The position numbers were made by a program, and so were the translations under genes. Below, piece by piece: positions 1 to 3,399 of a DNA stretch of 5,418 nt. Position 1 is the first letter of the stretch; the number at the start of each line of letters is the position of its first letter. The stretch is from NCBI GenBank assembly GCA_009787915.1, contig WQSK01000065.1:1-5418 (forward strand), read 5' to 3'. Origin of the DNA: Bacillota bacterium. Its GTDB lineage: Bacteria; Bacillota; Clostridia; Christensenellales; UBA1242. The notes beneath the pieces were generated by a model. That model searched no databases, was not told the DNA's origin, and worked only from the letters and a program-made list of their open reading frames with translations.

Positions 1-65
1 TCATATACGTATTCGTAACGCTCACGTTTTTCGGTGATTTCCAAAGCCTTCTCAAGTTCAAACAT
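1..65 (-). CDS. N-terminal fragment of an unidentified protein, cut by the window edge
   Basis: Reading leftward from the ATG at 65-63, the frame stays open to the window edge and encodes 21 residues (MFELEKALEITEKRERYEYVY). The stretch is rich in charged residues and looks helical. A stop codon lies in frame three codons before the ATG (74-72), so the protein cannot start much earlier. No Shine-Dalgarno is visible. Instead a TATGAT box ends 8 nt before the ATG, with TAGACA 18 bp further upstream, which suggests a leaderless mRNA. The gene is divergent from pduL. The family cannot be recognised from 21 residues, and the gene call rests on the open frame plus the promoter. Confidence 0.45.
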   Translation of the reverse strand, partial: MFELEKALEITEKRERYEYVY

Positions 66-73
66 CTGGTTTT

Positions 74-103
74 ATCATATCATAAACCTATTGACAATGT
101 CTA
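74..103 (-). promoter_or_regulatory. Minus-strand promoter for the gene starting at 65, predicted leaderless
   Basis: On the minus strand, TAGACA (103-98, 5 of 6 matches to the sigma-70 -35 consensus) is followed after 18 bp by TATGAT (79-74, 5 of 6). The predicted start of transcription falls at about 67-65, on or next to the ATG at 65. A second overlapping TATGAT (84-79) has no suitably spaced -35 box. The same TAGACA -35 sequence recurs before the lipoprotein gene. Confidence 0.5.
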
Positions 104-119
104 TAATATGCGCAATAAT
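91..119 (+). promoter_or_regulatory. Plus-strand promoter for pduL, predicted leaderless
   Basis: A perfect TTGACA (91-96) is followed after exactly 17 bp by AATAAT (114-119, 5 of 6). The -10 box ends 6 nt before the ATG at 126, so transcription should begin at about the A of that ATG. TATAAT at 102-107 matches the -10 consensus better but lies only 5 bp from TTGACA and has no other -35, so it is less likely to be the -10 used. The TTGACA is separated by one base from the opposing TAGACA of the divergent promoter. Confidence 0.65.
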
Positions 120-125
120 TGTCGA

Positions 126-701
126 ATGGAAATCCTATGCGAAACAAGCGTGAGGCACGTTCATCTTTCACGCGCGGACATTGAAACACTCTTTGGCAAA
201 GGCACAAAACTGACCAAAGACCGCCAACTCAGCCAACCTGGCGAGTACCTTTGTAAAGAGCGTGTGACCCTTGTTGGTCCCAAAGAAACCATTGCAAACG
301 TCGCAATTGTTGGTCCCGCACGTGACAAGACCCAGGTCGAGATTTCGCGCACCGATGCATTTAAACTTGGTCTAAAGGGCGTCCCAGTACGCCTGAGCGG
401 TGACCTTGAGGGTACGCCTACTCTTTCAATATTGACGTTTGGCACAAATGGTGAACCAAAATCGGTCGGTGAGGCATCAACAATTATCGCAAAAAGACAC
501 GTCCACCTTGACCCAAAAACCGCAAAAGAATCAAACCTTGAAAACGGTCAAATTGTAAAAATCAAATTTGACGGAGAACGCGCGTGCATCCTTGAAGAAG
601 TTGTTGTACGTGTAAACAAAGAATACGCGCCCGCTATTCACATTGACTCGGACGAAGGCAACGCAACCCTCTCTGGAAGAACCGCATTCGTTATCAGATA
701 A
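126..701 (+). CDS. pduL: PduL-type phosphate acyltransferase (phosphotransacylase), without a microcompartment-targeting extension
   Basis: The 191-residue product belongs to the PduL family, which exchanges CoA and phosphate on acyl groups (acyl-CoA + Pi to acyl-phosphate + CoA) and is unrelated to Pta. Two repeats of the family's zinc-binding fold are visible. Repeat 1 has RHVHLS at residues 10-15 (H11, H13) and TQVEIS near 69-74 (E72). Repeat 2 has RHVHLD at 124-129 (H125, H127) and HIDSDEGNA at 172-180 (H172). These match the metal ligands known for the family. The N-terminus begins directly at the first domain, with no targeting helix of the kind seen in microcompartment versions, so I infer a cytosolic enzyme. 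The start at 126 is chosen over the in-frame ATG at 108 because homologues begin a few residues before the first RHVHLS motif, and because the -10 box (114-119) lies between the two ATGs. There is no Shine-Dalgarno for either. It probably acts after pyruvate formate-lyase, making acetyl-phosphate. Its last 8 bp overlap the convergent lipoprotein gene. Confidence 0.9.
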   Translation: MEILCETSVRHVHLSRADIETLFGKGTKLTKDRQLSQPGEYLCKERVTLVGPKETIANVAIVGPARDKTQVEISRTDAFKLGLKGVPVRLSGDLEGTPTLSILTFGTNGEPKSVGEASTIIAKRHVHLDPKTAKESNLENGQIVKIKFDGERACILEEVVVRVNKEYAPAIHIDSDEGNATLSGRTAFVIR

Positions 702-1860
702 ACAAAAATTTTGGTTGGGCAAAAGTCGGTATCACTTCTCGTGGAGTCATGCTTATTTCACGAAAAATTGTCCAAATGTTTTCATAGTTCCAAAGACCGC
801 TTTGTTCAGTAAGAATGTTTATCTCGGGAAACATACCACCTTGCCCCTGCGAGTACATATTGCTGGAATCAAACGTAAGGCGCAAGTGCGACAAGCGCCG
901 AACGTCAACATGTCGGTCACCCTGCCACCACACGCTTGTGACAACTTCTGTGTTGTAAATAATGGAGATTCCAGCCGACACATTCACGCCTCCGCCCATA
1001 TAGACGTTAATGTGAACCGAGGTTGAACTCAAACGATACCCTAAAAGTTCACCTGCTTCATTTCTAATTGGAAAGAAACGGTGGTCTACCTGACGCAATT
1101 CGCCCTCATGAACAATTTGTATTGGATTCAGTAAAAATCCACCTACACCCATTTGAGTAAACTCTATAACACCAAGCATTCGGGAGTTTCTTATATAGTG
1201 CACAGACCAATCGTCACGAAAAAAGATTTGATAACTAATCCCATTTCTTGGAATATGTGCGGCCCCAATCCAAGGGTTTAGCGTCCTGCACGGACTCGCC
1301 CAAACTATAAGACCTGCATATTCTTCGCGCAACTGTTGTGGAAATTCACCCAGTTCCATCACTGTTTGGACCAATCGAAGGTTTGCCTTGTTATGCCTAA
1401 AAATAAATTGCGGATTCATCGCAAACCAGAAAAGATGGTTTCCAACTTCTTCCTCGCCACGCAATATTTTTTTGAACAAAGCCTCATACTCTTCGTTGCT
1501 GTAATCAACAACAACCCAGTCTGGCATTTCAAATGAAAAAGCAAAAAACTTTGGATAATCTTTTTTCGGGTTTAGGATTTCAAGCCCAGAATTATTTAAC
1601 GCGTCCAACAAAATCGGCGTGCTTGTGTTAAAAAGTTCTCTCTCTGGTGTCGGTGCTGGTGTTGGCGACGGGTCACCCCCTGTGCTCGGAGGCGCTGGTG
1701 GGTTTGGTCTTGGTACAATGCTCGTATCTGGACTTGGTGCCGAGTCGTTTGTGACATTAGAATTATTCTGTGAATTAAACGACGCACATCCTACAAATGC
1801 AAATACACAAACCAGCAACACAGCGGGCAAAATTAAAAGTTTCCTTAGTTTCAAATTCAT
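694..1860 (-). CDS. Putative lipoprotein of unknown function with a proline-rich linker
   Basis: The 388-residue protein starts with a lipoprotein signal peptide: basic MNLKLRK, a hydrophobic core at residues 8-23, then FVGC with the acylated cysteine at 25. Phe at -3 is atypical, but V-G-C fits. A low-complexity Ser/Asn/Pro spacer follows, with a proline-rich part at about 42-72 (many PS, PA and PT dipeptides), of the sort that holds a domain away from the membrane or through the wall. Residues from about 75 to 388 form one globular, aromatic-rich region with many beta-prone stretches. I recognise no catalytic motif or family in it. The ATG at 1860 is favoured because the signal peptide starts there and a TATAAT box ends 6 nt upstream. 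No Shine-Dalgarno is placed to serve it, so translation is predicted to be leaderless. It is convergent with pduL, with an 8-bp overlap of their 3' ends. Its role at the cell surface is unknown. Confidence 0.8.
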   Translation of the reverse strand: MNLKLRKLLILPAVLLVCVFAFVGCASFNSQNNSNVTNDSAPSPDTSIVPRPNPPAPPSTGGDPSPTPAPTPERELFNTSTPILLDALNNSGLEILNPKKDYPKFFAFSFEMPDWVVVDYSNEEYEALFKKILRGEEEVGNHLFWFAMNPQFIFRHNKANLRLVQTVMELGEFPQQLREEYAGLIVWASPCRTLNPWIGAAHIPRNGISYQIFFRDDWSVHYIRNSRMLGVIEFTQMGVGGFLLNPIQIVHEGELRQVDHRFFPIRNEAGELLGYRLSSTSVHINVYMGGGVNVSAGISIIYNTEVVTSVWWQGDRHVDVRRLSHLRLTFDSSNMYSQGQGGMFPEINILTEQSGLWNYENIWTIFREISMTPREVIPTFAQPKFLFI

Positions 1861-1866
1861 GAAATG

Positions 1867-1895
1867 ATTATATCAAAACTCCAATCAAATGTCTA
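1867..1895 (-). promoter_or_regulatory. Promoter of the lipoprotein gene, predicted leaderless
   Basis: On the minus strand, TAGACA (1895-1890, 5 of 6) is followed after 17 bp by a perfect TATAAT (1872-1867). Only 6 nt separate the -10 box from the ATG at 1860, which puts the predicted transcription start on the A of the start codon. The -35 sequence is the same as in the minus-strand promoter at 103-98. Confidence 0.7.
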
Positions 1896-1929
1896 GTTAA
1901 ATCTTAAAGTCAAACCAACAAACATGATG

Positions 1930-2499
1930 TCATAAGTCTATCATTTCATAGTCAACAAAAGTGCTTCCATCAAAAGTTATTTTTACAACATAGGGATTTC
2001 CAATTTGTCTGCTTTGCTCGAACCCAAACGAATTATCAAAATAATTAATAATTGTTCCAAGCGATACACCGTGCGTGCCGATAACTATGTTTTTGTTCTT
2101 GTGCTGTTTCAAAATTTGTTGCAATGCGACAACGTTTCGTTTTTGTACTTCAAACAGGCATTCGCCATTTGACAATTTGTACGAAAAGTCGTTCCACTGT
2201 TCTTTTAAAAACTCTGTGGTGAATTTTACACCTTTCCCTTTTTCTCGCTCTCTAAAATCCTCGACCAGTTTGATTTTTGTGTCTATAGTTTTTGCGAATG
2301 GTGAAATAGTATCAATGGCACGCACATAGGGGCTTGAAAAAACTGTGTCTATATTTTTATCTTTCAAAAATTTCGTTACAAGAGAGCAGTCCCTTCTTCC
2401 TCTGTCGGTCAAAGGTTTATCTTCGTTCCTTGACTTTTCTTTATTCTGAACATAGTTATGGTCGACTTCTGCGTGCCGTACAAAATAAACAGTAGTCAT
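1930..2499 (-). CDS. Histidine phosphatase superfamily protein (phosphoglycerate mutase-like)
   Basis: The 189-residue product belongs to the histidine phosphatase superfamily, whose members transfer phosphate through a catalytic histidine. The N-terminal VRHAE motif (R8, H9, with Ala for the usual Gly) carries the nucleophilic His. The SSPYVRAIDT block (55-64) supplies the second phosphate-binding arginine, R60. FRERE (82-86) has the expected acid, probably E84, and GTHG (141-144) has the second catalytic His, H143. All core residues are present, so an active enzyme is likely. The substrate cannot be read from the sequence: small metabolites, sugar phosphates and nucleotide-pathway compounds are all possible. 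The start is the ATG at 2499, directly after AGGAGG at 2508-2503. The frame is open further upstream to 2643, but there it runs through tRNA-Ser on the same strand, so that extension is not protein. It follows the tRNA by 35 nt with no promoter of its own seen, and is probably co-transcribed with it. Confidence 0.9.
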   Translation of the reverse strand: MTTVYFVRHAEVDHNYVQNKEKSRNEDKPLTDRGRRDCSLVTKFLKDKNIDTVFSSPYVRAIDTISPFAKTIDTKIKLVEDFREREKGKGVKFTTEFLKEQWNDFSYKLSNGECLFEVQKRNVVALQQILKQHKNKNIVIGTHGVSLGTIINYFDNSFGFEQSRQIGNPYVVKITFDGSTFVDYEMIDL

Positions 2500-2502
2500 T
2501 TT

Positions 2503-2509
2503 CCTCCTC
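2503..2509 (-). promoter_or_regulatory. Ribosome binding site of the phosphatase gene
   Basis: GAGGAGG (2509-2503 on the minus strand) is strongly complementary to the 16S rRNA 3' end. The AGGAGG core is only 3 nt from the ATG at 2499, tighter than usual, while the 5' GAGG part is 6 nt away. It fixes the start inside a frame that otherwise stays open through the tRNA. Confidence 0.8.
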
Positions 2510-2526
2510 AGAAAAGTTCTATTCTT

Positions 2527-2605
2527 GTCGAATGTGGCAGAGGGGACAGGATTTGAACCTGCGAGCCCTTTCGGACTATCGCTTTTCGAGAGCGACACAT
2601 TCGAC
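2527..2605 (-). repeat. 10-nt inverted repeat linking the tRNA D-loop region to its 3' end and trailer
   Basis: GTCGAATGTG in the tRNA D-loop/D-stem region (2605-2596) is perfectly complementary to CACATTCGAC (2536-2527), made of the last two bases of the CCA end plus the first 8 nt of the trailer. The arms are 59 nt apart. Pairing of the precursor this way would compete with the normal D-arm. Whether it forms or matters is unknown. Confidence 0.55.
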
Positions 2606-2622
2606 CACTCTGACACCCCTCC
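2535..2622 (-). tRNA. tRNA-Ser, anticodon CGA (reads UCG)
   Basis: The 88-nt RNA folds as a class II tRNA. The acceptor is GGAGGGG with CCCCTCT (the first pair is a G-U wobble), followed by discriminator G and an encoded CCA (2537-2535). The anticodon stem is TCGCT/AGCGA around loop CTCGAAA, with anticodon CGA at 2588-2586. The long variable arm AGTCC-GAAA-GGGCT is typical of serine tRNAs, and the T arm is GCAGG-TTCAAAT-CCTGT. The D stem looks weak: C-G and A-U pairs form, but positions 10 and 25 both appear to be U. It lies between pflA and the phosphatase gene, has its own promoter, and no terminator follows it. Confidence 0.96.
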
Positions 2623-2638
2623 GTATATGGTGTAGTAC

Positions 2639-2667
2639 ATCATACATTAAACACAATATATGGTCAA
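2639..2667 (-). promoter_or_regulatory. Promoter of tRNA-Ser, probably also serving the phosphatase gene
   Basis: On the minus strand, TTGACC (2667-2662, 5 of 6) is followed after exactly 17 bp by TATGAT (2644-2639, 5 of 6). Transcription should start near 2632, giving a 5' leader of about 10 nt before the mature tRNA end at 2622. The -35 box contains the TGA stop codon of pflA (2666-2664). Confidence 0.75.
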
Positions 2668-3386
2668 GATTTTATTCCTAACATTGTTTTGATTTTACCG
2701 ATAACATCCGCGGTTGGTGTTTTTACATCTTTCAATACATAGGGCATTTTTAGGGCTTCCCACTTGTGCGCGCCCATTTGATGAAACGGCAAGATATCTA
2801 CTTCTTTGACGTTTCGCAAACCCTGCAAAAACTCCCCAAGCGCAACTACCTCTTTGTCCAAATCCGTATATCCTGGCACCACCACATACCTCACCCACAT
2901 TGGGATTTTTTTGTCAGACAAATATTTTGCAAACGCAAAAGTATTATCCACAGACTGCCCCGTCATGCGTTTAAACGTGTCGGGAATTGCGCTTTTGATG
3001 TCCATAAGCACAAGGTCGGTCAAAGACAAAATTTCTTTCACAGTTTCGTTTAATGGAACAGAACCCGATGTATCCAAACAGGTGTGAAAACCTTTTTGTT
3101 TTAAAACACGAAAAAGTTCCAACACAAATTTTGCTTGAACAAGAGGTTCACCGCCACTCACGGTCACACCGCCCTCTGCCCCGAAAAACGATTTGTACTT
3201 TTCGATGTCCTCAACGACTTCGGCAACTGTCATCGTGCGGGCTTTTTTACACCCACCGTCCCAAGTATCAGGATTATGACAATATATACATTTAAGACCA
3301 CACCCCTGCAAAAAAAGAACATAGCGAACCCCAGGCCCGTCGACGGTTCCACAAGTTTCAATCGAATGAATTTTGCCAGATATCAA
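2664..3386 (-). CDS. pflA: Pyruvate formate-lyase activating enzyme (radical SAM)
   Basis: The 240-residue protein is close in length to Escherichia coli PflA (246). It uses a 4Fe-4S cluster and S-adenosylmethionine to abstract a hydrogen from a glycine of PflB, switching the lyase on under anaerobic conditions. The N-terminal block IHSIETCGTVDGPGVRYV (6-23) is characteristic. The cluster ligands are C29, C33 and C36 in the CX3CX2C pattern (CGLKCIYC). SGGEP (77-81) is the SAM-contacting motif, and DIK (129-131) and RYVVVPGYTD (166-175) are further conserved strands. The start is taken as TTG at 3386: it gives the usual few residues before GKIHS, has GGAGG four nt upstream, and no ATG is available in frame nearby. 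The gene follows pflB by 13 nt on the same strand, the classic pflBA arrangement, so translation is probably coupled. Its stop codon lies in the -35 box of the tRNA promoter. Confidence 0.96.
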   Translation of the reverse strand: MISGKIHSIETCGTVDGPGVRYVLFLQGCGLKCIYCHNPDTWDGGCKKARTMTVAEVVEDIEKYKSFFGAEGGVTVSGGEPLVQAKFVLELFRVLKQKGFHTCLDTSGSVPLNETVKEILSLTDLVLMDIKSAIPDTFKRMTGQSVDNTFAFAKYLSDKKIPMWVRYVVVPGYTDLDKEVVALGEFLQGLRNVKEVDILPFHQMGAHKWEALKMPYVLKDVKTPTADVIGKIKTMLGIKS

Positions 3387-3390
3387 AGAG

Positions 3391-3395
3391 CCTCC
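3391..3395 (-). promoter_or_regulatory. Ribosome binding site of pflA
   Basis: GGAGG (3395-3391 on the minus strand) lies between the pflB TAG stop (3402-3400) and the TTG at 3386, four nt from the latter. It supports the non-ATG start. The spacing is short, so initiation at the next codon (ATA, 3383) cannot be fully ruled out but is improbable. Confidence 0.75.
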
Positions 3396-3399
3396 AATG

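Noticed and set aside
102..107. Perfect TATAAT as the pduL -10 box
   Set aside because: It lies only 5 bp from TTGACA, and no acceptable -35 is found 16-18 bp upstream. AATAAT at 114-119 has the ideal 17-bp spacing.
108..125. Earlier in-frame ATG of pduL (adds MRNNCR)
   Set aside because: These codons overlap the predicted -10 box, there is no Shine-Dalgarno, and PduL homologues normally begin only a few residues before the first RHVHLS motif.
691..701. TTATCAGATAA palindrome as a bidirectional terminator
   Set aside because: The stem is 5 AT-rich pairs with a one-base centre, so it cannot form a stable hairpin, and no U-tract of useful length follows on both strands.
2500..2534. Separate promoter for the phosphatase in the tRNA trailer
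   Set aside because: Only weak -10-like bases (TAGAAC) are present, with no -35 at proper spacing.
2500..2643. N-terminal extension of the phosphatase (48 more residues from an ATG at 2643)
   Set aside because: It is a translation of tRNA-Ser on the same strand, with the tell-tale GSNPVPSA string from the T arm. GAGGAGG before the ATG at 2499 and the VRHAE motif just after it mark the true start.
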